A stretch of 13,219 nucleotides of DNA from Mollicutes bacterium (GCA_012841465.1 DUUS01000109.1:1-13219); one strand, 5' to 3'. Positions 1 to 6,397 are shown, numbered from the stretch's first letter. A program made the numbers and translations. Notes: generated by a model not told the origin, from the sequence alone.

Positions 1-734
1 AAGTTTATCGAAAATAATATAATTGCTAAGATAATACCTGTTAAAACTCCTTTTCTGGAGTAATTATTTGATTCAAGTAAGATATCATTTACTGCTATAT
101 TAATCATAAGTGAAGATGCAAATAACAATATCAAACTTATTACAGTATTATTAAGAAGTTTTGATAAGAATGTCCAAGCAAGTATTGCTCCAAGTGGTTC
201 TGATAGACCACTTATAAATGTAGCTTTAAATGCTTTTTTCTTTGATCTAGTCGCATAATAAAGTGGTACGGCTATTGCTATACCTTCTGGGATATTATGC
301 ATCATAATAGATATTCCGAGCTTTATTCCAAGTTTAATATCTATTACTGAACTTATAAAAGTTATTATTCCCTCTGGTAGGTTATGAATCATTAATACAA
401 TCATGCTGAGTATTCCTACCTTATAAAGGCTCCCCTCTTTTGTTTTTAATTTTTCTAAATTTTTACTTAACTTACTTGAAATAAAGTTACCTAATATAAA
501 AGATAATACAAGTGATGTAAAAGCAAAGATAAGTCCGTAGGTATAATCAAGATAAATAAATCCCTCCGGAATTAATTCTACTATTGATATAAGCATCATA
601 ATAGTACCTGAAAATGCTAGGGCTCCTCCGATAAAGTTATCTTTATTTTTTGGTTTTAAATATATGAAAAAACCACCTAATACAGTAGACATTCCAGCAA
701 TAAAACTAATTAATAGTGCGATTAATATTTTCAT
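1..734 (-). CDS. ZIP family divalent metal transporter (C-terminus off the window)
   Basis: Membrane transporter of the ZIP family (ZupT/GufA-like), expected to import Zn2+ or a related divalent metal. It reads open from ATG 734 to the left edge, 244 codons with no stop. ZupT-type proteins are about 250-270 aa, so only a short tail is missing. Nearly the whole protein is hydrophobic helix. The two metal-site motifs are present: HNLPEG at about residues 117-122 (TM4) and HNIPEG at 146-151 (TM5). SGLSEP at about 175-180 matches the conserved TM6 segment. A Lys-rich cytoplasmic loop lies at about 88-100. I see no clear SD before the ATG, which follows an A/T-only stretch. It is divergent from the small basic gene at 859. 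Family assignment is firm; metal specificity cannot be read from sequence. Confidence 0.93.
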   Translation of the reverse strand, partial: MKILIALLISFIAGMSTVLGGFFIYLKPKNKDNFIGGALAFSGTIMMLISIVELIPEGFIYLDYTYGLIFAFTSLVLSFILGNFISSKLSKNLEKLKTKEGSLYKVGILSMIVLMIHNLPEGIITFISSVIDIKLGIKLGISIMMHNIPEGIAIAVPLYYATRSKKKAFKATFISGLSEPLGAILAWTFLSKLLNNTVISLILLFASSLMINIAVNDILLESNNYSRKGVLTGIILAIILFSIN

Positions 735-806
735 ATTTAATATTATGTTTAAAGATTAAATATAATGTTTTTTTGGTATCATTTACCATAAGAAAAAGTA
801 TGTTTT

Positions 807-836
807 TTGAATTTTAACTATAAAATAATCCATAAT
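807..836 (+). promoter_or_regulatory. candidate promoter for the 34-aa basic protein
   Basis: TTGAAT at 807-812, 18-bp spacer, CATAAT at 831-836. The predicted start is about 843, which is also the first base of the AGGAGGT SD site. The same bases read GAATT-17-CATAATA, close to a sporulation sigma-G pattern, but no other sporulation gene is in the window. Weak evidence. The rest of 735-858 is AT-rich and holds only a short inverted repeat (774-788). Confidence 0.3.
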
Positions 837-858
837 ATAACTAGGAGGTAATGATTAA

Positions 859-963
859 ATGAATACGAAGGCTAAAAATCGATCAAGAGCTAGAAATTCA
901 GCTAGAAGCCGTAATAATGCTAAATCTAGAGCAAGAAACTCTAATAATGCCAAAAATAATTAA
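859..963 (+). CDS. 34-aa highly basic, Ala/Asn/Arg repeat protein
   Basis: A 34-codon gene with a textbook SD, AGGAGGT at 843-849, nine bases before the ATG. An ATG at 851 sits only one base from that SD and gives just three codons, so 859 is the better start. The protein uses only seven amino acids (10 Asn, 7 Arg, 6 Ala, 5 Ser, 4 Lys, 1 Thr, initiator Met). It has no acidic or aromatic residue and a charge near +11. After MNTK it is three 10-residue repeats of pattern A-[KR]-[NS]-[RS]-[SN]-[RN]-A-[KR]-[NS]-x. That composition suggests a disordered nucleic-acid-binding peptide, perhaps a small spore-type or ribosome/nucleoid-associated protein. This is inference: I recognise no family. The gene is convergent with xerD and shares 4 bp with it. 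ATGAA/TTCAT (972-985) before a T-run at 991-996 could be a weak terminator inside xerD. Confidence 0.75.
   Translation: MNTKAKNRSRARNSARSRNNAKSRARNSNNAKNN
871..960 (+). repeat. three imperfect 30-bp tandem repeats encoding the basic decapeptides
   Basis: Units are 871-900, 901-930 and 931-960, in frame with the small gene. Ala codons open positions 1 and 7 of every unit, so the Ala spacing runs 6,4,6,4,6. The DNA copies differ mainly at third positions (gct/gca/gcc for Ala, aga/cga/cgt for Arg) and by K/R and N/S swaps. The peptide pattern is therefore better kept than the DNA. Confidence 0.75.
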
Positions 964-1826
964 TTTCTAGGATGAATTTCTTCATACTCCTTTTTTAACT
1001 CATCTTTAGTAATATGAGTATAGACTTGAGTAGTAGATAGGTTTTCATGACCTAGTAATTCTTGAATAATTCTTAAATCCGCCCCATTTTTAAGTAAATG
1101 GCTAGCAAATGTATGACGTAAGGTATGAGGAGATATATTTTTCTTTATACCTTTTTTTATTGCTTGTAATTTAATTGTTTTAAATATAGCTTGTCTACTT
1201 AATTTAGTTCCATTTTTATTTAAAAAAGCGTAATTACTATTTTTTATATTTATTGAAGGTCGATAATCATTTAAATAAACTTTTAAAGCATCAATAGCAT
1301 AATCACCTAGTGGAATAATTCTTTCTTTCTTCCCCTTCCCCATTACTCTAATAAGACAGTCATGAAGATCAATATTACTTATCTCTAAATTAAGAAGCTC
1401 ACTTACTCTTAAACCAGATGAATATAGAAGTTCTAAAATTGCCTTGTCTCTTGCGTTGTAAGGAGTTTTAACTTCAAAGTCTAGTAAACTACTCACCTCT
1501 TCTAAAGAGAGGATATCAGGTATGTTTTTAGTTGTTTTAGGAACTGTTAGATTAAGAGCTGGATTATTAATAATTATTTCTTCTCTTAGAAGTAGATAGA
1601 AAAATGATTTTAAAATACTTATCTTATGTGATCTTGTTCTTCCAGTTATATTTTTATAACTATTTAAATATTTAGTTAAGTCTTTATCAGTTATATTATT
1701 AAAACTTTTTTTATTGAACTTTAAAAATTTCTTTATTTCTCTTATATAAGAATTAACGGTATGCTCACTATAGTTTCTTTCAAGTGATAAATAATTATAA
1801 AACTTTTCTAAGTATTTTTCATTCAT
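960..1826 (-). CDS. xerD: Tyrosine recombinase of the XerC/XerD family
   Basis: Site-specific tyrosine recombinase, expected to resolve chromosome dimers at dif during segregation. 288 aa from ATG 1826, normal length. An N-terminal SAM-like DNA-binding domain covers about 1-95 and the catalytic domain about 105-285. The full active-site set is visible: R140 (in SGLRVSE), K164 (in GKGKKER), H234 and R237 (in PHTLRHTF), H260 (in LLGHENL) and nucleophile Y269 (in TTQVYTH). A longer reading from ATG 1853 is rejected because that codon abuts the -10 box of the likely promoter, whose start is near 1838. ATG 1826 has AAGGTGAGG just upstream. XerD is favoured over XerC by overall resemblance only; an XerA-like single recombinase or an unrelated integrase is less likely, as no element ends are seen nearby. 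Divergent from rarA. Confidence 0.92.
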   Translation of the reverse strand: MNEKYLEKFYNYLSLERNYSEHTVNSYIREIKKFLKFNKKSFNNITDKDLTKYLNSYKNITGRTRSHKISILKSFFYLLLREEIIINNPALNLTVPKTTKNIPDILSLEEVSSLLDFEVKTPYNARDKAILELLYSSGLRVSELLNLEISNIDLHDCLIRVMGKGKKERIIPLGDYAIDALKVYLNDYRPSINIKNSNYAFLNKNGTKLSRQAIFKTIKLQAIKKGIKKNISPHTLRHTFASHLLKNGADLRIIQELLGHENLSTTQVYTHITKDELKKEYEEIHPRN

Positions 1827-1844
1827 CTGCCTCACCTTACTTAA

Positions 1845-1873
1845 ATTATACATATTTATAGATAATATAGCAA
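1845..1873 (-). promoter_or_regulatory. sigma-A type promoter for xerD
   Basis: On the minus strand: -35 TTGCTA (1873-1868, 4 of 6 to TTGACA), 17-bp spacer, -10 TATAAT (1850-1845, perfect). The predicted start near 1838 leaves a 12-base leader that begins with the AAGGTGAGG SD. It interleaves with the divergent rarA promoter. Confidence 0.65.
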
Positions 1874-1887
1874 TTATATTATATAAT
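1859..1887 (+). promoter_or_regulatory. sigma-A type promoter for rarA-gpsA
   Basis: -35 TAGATA (1859-1864, 4 of 6), 17-bp spacer, -10 TATAAT (1882-1887, perfect). The predicted start near 1894 is one base before the AGGTGA SD, giving a leader of about 12 bases. The xerD -35 lies inside this spacer, so polymerase could probably not occupy both at once. Confidence 0.5.
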
Positions 1888-1905
1888 TATACTTAGGTGA
1901 TTAAA

Positions 1906-3105
1906 GTGGAGCCACTAGCAAATAAAATGAGACCAAAAAAGTTAGATGATATAATTGGTCAAGAACATTTAGTTGGAAAAGATAAAATTATAACTAATTT
2001 AATAAATAATAAAAAACTATTTTCGCTTATTTTTTATGGAGAGCCAGGAACTGGTAAAACATCACTTGCAAATGCGATAGTAAATGAACTTAATTTAAAT
2101 TACAGAGAATTAAATGCGGTTATAAATAATAAAAATGATTTTGATATTGCGATTGAAGAAGCTAAAATGTATGGAAAACTAATAGTAGTAATCGATGAGA
2201 TACACCGAATGAACAAAGACAAACAAGACTTATTACTTCCTCATATTGAAAGTGGTATTGTTACTATAATCGGTCTTACTACATCAAATCCATTTCATTC
2301 TATTAATCCAGCAATAAGAAGTAGATGTCAAATATTTAAACTTAATCCTTTAACAGATGAAAATATTAAAGAAGGAATTAAAAGAGGTGCTGGATATCTT
2401 GATAAAATTAAAATTGATGATGATTCTATTAATTTTATAGTATCACTTTCAGGTGGTGATTTAAGATCTGCTCTTAACCTTCTTGAAATGTCTTATTACA
2501 GTACTAGTGATGGAATTGTAAATTTAGATGTAGTTAAAAGCATCAATTCAAAACCAGTAATGTATACCGATAAAAACGATACTAATTACTATGATATTAT
2601 TAGTGCTTTTCAAAAATCTATAAGAGGAAGTGATGTAGATGCCTCTTTATATTATTTGGGACTACTACTTGAAGCAGAATATTTAGAAATCATCTTTAGA
2701 AGAATGGCAGTAATAGCCTATGAAGATATTGGTCTTGCTAATCCAGGAATAGGTCCTAAAGTTATGGCAGCAATAGAATCTGCTAGAATGCTTGGTATGC
2801 CTGAGGCAAGAATACCACTTTCAGTTGTTATAATTGAAATGGCACTATCTCCTAAAAGTAATAGTGCAATCAGCAGTATAGATAGTGCAATTAATTTAAT
2901 TAGAAAAGGTAATACTGGAAATGTACCACTACATTTAAAAAATGGAAGCCCTGATTATAAGTTTCCTCATAATTATAGAAAATACTGGGTAGATCAACAG
3001 TACCTACCAGATAAAATTAAAGATATAAAGTTTTATCATCCTAAATTAAATAATTATGAAAATAACTTAAATAAAATTAATAAAGAAATGAGAGAAAACA
3101 AATGA
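1906..3105 (+). CDS. rarA: RarA (MgsA/YrvN) replication-associated recombination AAA+ ATPase
   Basis: Clamp-loader-like AAA+ ATPase that acts at stalled replication forks with SSB and RecA. I choose the GTG at 1906 (399 aa, product starting MEPLANKMRPKKL), the usual RarA N-terminus, with SD AGGTGA at 1895-1900. A GTG at 1897 overlaps that SD and is less likely. From 1906: Walker A GEPGTGKTS at about 45-53, Walker B VVIDEIHR at 94-101, sensor 1 TTSNP at about 125-129, arginine-finger region RSRCQ at about 138. The C-terminal helical/tetramerisation part is complete (RRMAVIAYEDIGLANP, then GMPEARIPLS). Length is close to the family norm of about 420. The TGA stop overlaps the gpsA start as ATGA, so the two are translationally coupled. 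Pairing with gpsA is not a standard arrangement. In Bacillus the homologue yrvN sits beside yrvM (tcdA), and tcdA is close by here. Confidence 0.96.
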   Translation: MEPLANKMRPKKLDDIIGQEHLVGKDKIITNLINNKKLFSLIFYGEPGTGKTSLANAIVNELNLNYRELNAVINNKNDFDIAIEEAKMYGKLIVVIDEIHRMNKDKQDLLLPHIESGIVTIIGLTTSNPFHSINPAIRSRCQIFKLNPLTDENIKEGIKRGAGYLDKIKIDDDSINFIVSLSGGDLRSALNLLEMSYYSTSDGIVNLDVVKSINSKPVMYTDKNDTNYYDIISAFQKSIRGSDVDASLYYLGLLLEAEYLEIIFRRMAVIAYEDIGLANPGIGPKVMAAIESARMLGMPEARIPLSVVIIEMALSPKSNSAISSIDSAINLIRKGNTGNVPLHLKNGSPDYKFPHNYRKYWVDQQYLPDKIKDIKFYHPKLNNYENNLNKINKEMRENK

Positions 3106-4070
3106 ATATAACTGTATTTGGAACTGGAACTTTTGGTTTTGCTATTGCTAAGATGCTCCATAAAAATGGACACAAAATTACGATGTGGTCTCATGATAAA
3201 GAAACTATAAAACTATTTAATGAGAAAAAGTTAGAAATAATTAAAAACCATAAAGTACCTAGTGATTTTTCCTTAACTACTTCATATAAAGAAGCTATGG
3301 ATAATGCTGATATTGTCTTTATTATGGTAGCAGCTAAGTTTATCGGAGATGTTGCCAGAAATATAAAACCATTTAATAATAGTAATATTCACTACTCTAT
3401 TGGAAGCAAAGGAATTGAACAAGGAAGCTGTAAATTTGTCCATGAGGTATTTGAAAGTCATATAAAAAATAGAAATATTTCAGTAATATCTGGTCCTTCT
3501 TTTGCTATAGATGTAGTTAATAATGAGCCAATCGGATTTTCGATTGCATCTAAAAATAAAGCTACTATAGAAAAAATCACTAGAGTACTTGCTAGTGATA
3601 CTATTAAATTAAGAGGAACAAATGATATTCTTGGAGTAGAAATATGTGGTTCAATTAAGAATGTTATTGCGGTAGCATCAGGGATATTAAATGGTCTAGG
3701 TTTTAATGAATCAACCAGAAGTTTTCTTATAGTTGAGGCAATGCATGATATTAAAAATTTAATTAAAGCTTTAGGCGGAAAGAAAAAAACAATTCTCTCC
3801 TATGCTGGTATTGGTGATTTACTTTTAACATGCACTAGTGTAAAAAGTAGAAATTATTCCTTTGGTGTTTTAGTAGGACAAGGTAAAAAAGAAGAAGCTA
3901 AGAAGTATCTGGAAAATAATACAGTTGAGGGTTATTATACTTTAAAATCAATTTATACTTTACTAAAAAGAAAGAAAATAGAAATGCCAGTTATTGATTT
4001 AATTTATAAAATTATTATGAAAGAAGAAGACCCTAATCTTTTATCAGAGTTTTTAATTAAAAAAAAGTAG
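3102..4070 (+). CDS. gpsA: Glycerol-3-phosphate dehydrogenase [NAD(P)+]
   Basis: Cytosolic enzyme that reduces dihydroxyacetone phosphate to sn-glycerol 3-phosphate, the backbone precursor of membrane phospholipids. 322 aa, slightly short of the usual 330-345. Rossmann motif GTGTFG at 7-12, SKGIE with Lys103, SGPSFA at 130-135 and catalytic Lys186 (in GSIKNVIA). The substrate-binding segment GIGDLLLTCTSVKSRNYSFG starts at about 236, and VEGYYT is near 275. All key residues are intact. The ATG shares bases with the rarA stop (ATGA). The local SD is weak (GAGAG about ten bases upstream), which fits re-initiation after rarA. The TAG stop lies in the left arm of the terminator hairpin shared with tcdA. 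Confidence 0.97.
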   Translation: MNITVFGTGTFGFAIAKMLHKNGHKITMWSHDKETIKLFNEKKLEIIKNHKVPSDFSLTTSYKEAMDNADIVFIMVAAKFIGDVARNIKPFNNSNIHYSIGSKGIEQGSCKFVHEVFESHIKNRNISVISGPSFAIDVVNNEPIGFSIASKNKATIEKITRVLASDTIKLRGTNDILGVEICGSIKNVIAVASGILNGLGFNESTRSFLIVEAMHDIKNLIKALGGKKKTILSYAGIGDLLLTCTSVKSRNYSFGVLVGQGKKEEAKKYLENNTVEGYYTLKSIYTLLKRKKIEMPVIDLIYKIIMKEEDPNLLSEFLIKKK

Positions 4071-4085
4071 ATATTCTACTTTTTT
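4061..4085. terminator. bidirectional terminator between gpsA and tcdA
   Basis: Perfect 11-bp inverted repeat AAAAAAGTAGA / TCTACTTTTTT (4061-4071 and 4075-4085) with a 3-base loop. It gives a U-tract in both directions. The stem has few G/C pairs, so termination may be leaky. The gpsA stop (4068-4070) is inside it and the tcdA stop begins at its right end. Confidence 0.65.
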
Positions 4086-4752
4086 ATTTGGTTATATCAT
4101 TGATAACATAACTAGCACATAATAAACCAGCAATACCTGGTATATAACTATTAGTACCTAATACCTTACTTTTTTTAGGTAGCTCTGAGCTACTTACTAC
4201 CATAATTTTCTTTTTTATTTTTAAATCTTTTACTTTTTTTCTAAGAATTCTAGCAATTGGATCATTAATTGTTTTAGAAAGTTCAGTAATACTTATTTTA
4301 GATGGATCACTTTTATTAGCAGCTCCCATACTAGAGATAAGTTTATATTTATAAATAAAAGACTTCTCTATAATTGATACTTTAGTACTAATAGTATCAC
4401 AAGCATCTATTACATAATCAAATCCTTTACTAAGTATCTCATCAATATTATCACTTGACAATTTTTCTTCAAATGCAGTTATATTAATATCTGGGTTTAT
4501 TTTGAGTGCTCTTTTCTTAGCAACCTCTACTTTAGATTTACCGACTGATTCAACTGAGGTAATAATTTGTCTATTTATATTACTTAACTCAATATTATCA
4601 TAATCAATAATAGAAATGTTTTTTATACCTGACCTAATTAAGGCTTCAAGAGCATAACCACCTACTCCACCGATTCCTACTACTAAGATGTTTGCTTTTT
4701 CCAATTTAGAAAATTTATCTTTTCCAACTAGACTAATTAAACGTTCAAACAT
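4084..4752 (-). CDS. tcdA: tRNA threonylcarbamoyladenosine dehydratase (TcdA/YrvM), E1-like
   Basis: ThiF/E1-superfamily enzyme that adenylates and cyclises t6A37 of ANN-decoding tRNAs to ct6A. 222 aa from ATG 4752, with SD GGGAGGA at 4763-4757. E. coli TcdA is about 268 aa, so this is a compact version. Nucleotide motif GIGGVGG at 26-32, SIIDYDNIELSNINRQ at about 47-62 with the ATP-contacting Arg61, and DACDT at 116-120. The C-terminus keeps the PGIAGLLCASYVI segment typical of the family. The frame stays open upstream to 4854, but those 34 codons translate the structured RNA at 4773-4929 and do not resemble TcdA, so the longer start is rejected. No terminator separates the RNA from this gene, so it is probably expressed by read-through from the RNA promoter. 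Confidence 0.92.
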   Translation of the reverse strand: MFERLISLVGKDKFSKLEKANILVVGIGGVGGYALEALIRSGIKNISIIDYDNIELSNINRQIITSVESVGKSKVEVAKKRALKINPDINITAFEEKLSSDNIDEILSKGFDYVIDACDTISTKVSIIEKSFIYKYKLISSMGAANKSDPSKISITELSKTINDPIARILRKKVKDLKIKKKIMVVSSSELPKKSKVLGTNSYIPGIAGLLCASYVINDITK

Positions 4753-4772
4753 AATATCCTCCCAAATAAAAT

Positions 4773-4929
4773 ACCTAAAAGGAGCTAGTGATAAAAAACC
4801 TACTCTATCGCAGGTGGGCATCACAGAAGAAACTTTAGGATCCAAATTTTTCAATTTGTATTCAACACCATCTCTTAATTAGATTCCCAATTATCACATA
4901 TCTAGGTTTTATGTAGCCACCTTCTAGGT
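4773..4929 (-). ncRNA. ssrS: probable 6S RNA (regulator of RNA polymerase)
   Basis: A ~157-nt stretch whose two ends pair: ACCUAGAAGG (4929-4920) with CCUUUUAGGU (4782-4773), ten pairs including one G-U. Counting from 4929, nested helices follow: 33-39 with 136-142 (GUGAUAA/UUAUCAC), 41-44 with 112-115 (UGGG/CCCA), 54-60 with 97-103, and an apical hairpin 72-77/82-87 (CAAAUU-GAAA-AAUUUG). A large one-sided bubble at 116-135 sits mid-molecule. A closed rod with an open centre and a length of 150-200 nt is the 6S design, which mimics an open promoter and sequesters sigma-A RNA polymerase. A promoter starts transcription exactly at the first stem base. As I recall, B. subtilis 6S-1 lies between aspS and yrvM (tcdA), so being next to tcdA supports the call. 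Alternatives: a cis-acting leader of tcdA or a new RNA class. I cannot run a covariance model. Confidence 0.62.
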
Positions 4930-4935
4930 AATTTA

Positions 4936-4944
4936 AGTATATCA
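4936..4944 (-). promoter_or_regulatory. extended -10 promoter of the 6S-like RNA
   Basis: On the minus strand TGA-TATACT (4944-4936), an extended -10 (TGn) one mismatch from TATAAT. Seven bases further gives 4929, the first base of the closing stem. The -35 region (TATGAT at 4964-4959) is poor, which the extended -10 can offset. Confidence 0.6.
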
Positions 4945-4995
4945 CTTTAAAGAAATAAATCATAGTAAAAACAAACATTTTCCAAAACTTTACAC

Positions 4996-5469
4996 TTAAT
5001 AATTGATTCTTTTTTGATAAATATTTACTTTCCTATTTATTAAATCTTCTACTGTAGTTCTTCTTGTTTTAAGAGCAGTAAGAAGATTATATTCTTTGCC
5101 ACTTTCATATCTTAAAAAGATCTTATCACTTTTATGACATTCTAAATAATATTCATACATCTTATCAGCATAAATAAGTTCAAGGTCAGTTTTGCAATCT
5201 TCACTTTTATCAATTATTTCATAGTCACCATAATCATCTACATACAAATCAAATGATTGAACACAGACATTTCGATAAAGAAGAGGTGCCATTTTATAAT
5301 CATCACCACATTTATTAGCAGTATAACCAAAACCATAATACTTATCTTTTATTTTTATAGTAAATAATGGTGTTTTGTTATGTTTAACTCTAAAGTGATA
5401 ATCAATATTACCAGTTATAATAAATATTAAAAACAATATTAATAATACATATCTAATTCTTTTTTTCAT
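4996..5469 (-). CDS. small exported or membrane-anchored hypothetical protein
   Basis: 157 aa, function unknown. One N-terminal hydrophobic segment (about residues 6-20) after Lys/Arg residues implies a signal anchor or uncleaved signal, with residues from about 25 on outside the membrane. The outer part has a KTPLF...YYGFGY segment that reminds me of small secreted Bacillota proteins of unknown role (low confidence). It has four Cys (in NKCGDD, RNVCVQ, SEDCKT, LECHKS), enough for two disulfides. Its SD AGGAG (5479-5475) uses bases of the upstream regulator's stop codon (TAGGAG) and the gap is 8 bases, so the two are co-transcribed and probably translationally coupled. It may be a partner or ligand of the membrane regulator's outer domain. 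No clear terminator follows; the 6S promoter begins about 50 bases downstream. Confidence 0.8.
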   Translation of the reverse strand: MKKRIRYVLLILFLIFIITGNIDYHFRVKHNKTPLFTIKIKDKYYGFGYTANKCGDDYKMAPLLYRNVCVQSFDLYVDDYGDYEIIDKSEDCKTDLELIYADKMYEYYLECHKSDKIFLRYESGKEYNLLTALKTRRTTVEDLINRKVNIYQKRINY

Positions 5470-5477
5470 TTTTACTC

Positions 5478-6338
5478 CTAATACCTATAAAATATTTTTT
5501 CTATGTCACTATATAACTCTTTATCTTTTAACTTCCAAAATGGCTCATAATCACCGCTTTTATTTGTATTACCTAAATCAAGTGTAGATAAACTAATAAT
5601 TCCATTATAATCAGTTATTGAAGTTAAAAGTTGATAATGCTTGTTATTATAATTAAATAATAAATCATAAATGCAGGTATAGTTTAAAGAGAATAAATCA
5701 CTTTTAAAGCAGTAATTTAATTTAAATTTACTGAAATAAACTCCTTTTTCTTTAATATTATTTAAAGAAATTAAATAATCATCAAATGTTATCCAGGCAG
5801 TATTATAATCAAATTCTCTATTTGGATTTTGTCTTAGCATTTTCATTATTTTATCTTCATCAAATTTTTGAACCGCTTTTAAGTACTTTTTAGTACTTTT
5901 CTTAGCTTTAATCTTACTATATGTTGGCAGTTCAATAGTACTTTCATTTCCCCAAATAGAAAAGGTTAACTCCCCATTATTAAACTCCCCTATTGTTAGT
6001 AAAGCAATATAAAATATAAATATACTAAAGATTGCTATAATACTTGTTTTTAAGATTCTTTTATTAAAATAATCTTTTTGAAAGAAACTAATACTTTCTT
6101 TAAGTAGTTCATCGTCCTTATCTTTTTCTATATCTTCTCCCTTAAGTATTTCACTTATACTTACATCTAATATAGTAGATAATTTTTCAATTAAAGATAT
6201 ATCTGGCATGCAGATACCTCTTTCCCATTTAGATACTGCCTTATCACTTACATATAGTTTTTTAGCAAGCTCCCTTTGAGTTAAATTTTTTTCTTTTCTT
6301 TTACTTGAAATATAAATTCCTATTTTTTCATTATTCAT
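5478..6338 (-). CDS. membrane-anchored XRE-family transcriptional regulator
   Basis: 286 aa. Residues 1-65 form a classic XRE/Cro HTH: LTQRELAKKLYVSDKAVSKWERG followed by PDISLIEKLSTILDVSISEIL. A short acidic linker (about 67-80) leads to a single membrane helix at about 94-117. A ~165-residue domain follows that should lie outside the cell and resembles nothing I recognise. This makes it a one-component sensor: a DNA-binding head joined to an extracytoplasmic receptor with no kinase. Start ATG 6338 has SD AAGGAGT. A TATAAT at 6364-6359 would give a ~14-base leader. It is insulated from the Clp-like gene by a terminator and paired with the small exported protein downstream. It may autoregulate the pair; its targets are unknown. 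Confidence 0.85.
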   Translation of the reverse strand: MNNEKIGIYISSKRKEKNLTQRELAKKLYVSDKAVSKWERGICMPDISLIEKLSTILDVSISEILKGEDIEKDKDDELLKESISFFQKDYFNKRILKTSIIAIFSIFIFYIALLTIGEFNNGELTFSIWGNESTIELPTYSKIKAKKSTKKYLKAVQKFDEDKIMKMLRQNPNREFDYNTAWITFDDYLISLNNIKEKGVYFSKFKLNYCFKSDLFSLNYTCIYDLLFNYNNKHYQLLTSITDYNGIISLSTLDLGNTNKSGDYEPFWKLKDKELYSDIEKIFYRY

Positions 6339-6358
6339 AGAATACTCCTTAAATTCAT

Positions 6359-6364
6359 ATTATA
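6359..6364 (-). promoter_or_regulatory. candidate -10 box for the XRE operon
   Basis: Perfect TATAAT on the minus strand (6364-6359). The matching -35 position (TCTTTA at 6387-6382) is poor, so an activator may be needed. The predicted start near 6352 lies two bases before AAGGAG. Confidence 0.4.
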
Positions 6365-6397
6365 ATAGATATCTTTTTATTTAAAGAGTTTTTAGTT

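Noticed and set aside
774..788. Short inverted repeat TGGTA-TCATT-TACCA between the ZIP gene and the mini-gene, as a metal-regulator operator
   Set aside because: Only 5-bp arms and no resemblance to Zur, MntR or Fur boxes; could be chance in AT-rich DNA.
809..837. Sporulation sigma-G-like promoter (GAATT-17-CATAATA) before the mini-gene
   Set aside because: The -35 is imperfect, the sequence equally fits a weak sigma-A promoter, and no sporulation gene is present in the window.
851..862. Three-codon reading frame (ATG ATT AAA TGA) overlapping the start of the basic mini-gene
   Set aside because: Only one base from the SD, too close for normal initiation; the SD spacing fits ATG 859.
960..1826. 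xerD as the integrase of a mobile element
   Set aside because: Normal chromosomal Xer length and motifs, with no tRNA target, direct repeats or other element genes nearby.
4688..4882. 64-codon plus-strand frame across tcdA and the structured RNA
   Set aside because: No SD, overlaps the well-supported tcdA start and the RNA on the other strand.
4773..4929. T-box or known metabolite riboswitch in front of tcdA
   Set aside because: No T-box AGGGUGGNACCGCG-like motif, no terminator before the gene, and none of the common riboswitch core motifs I know.
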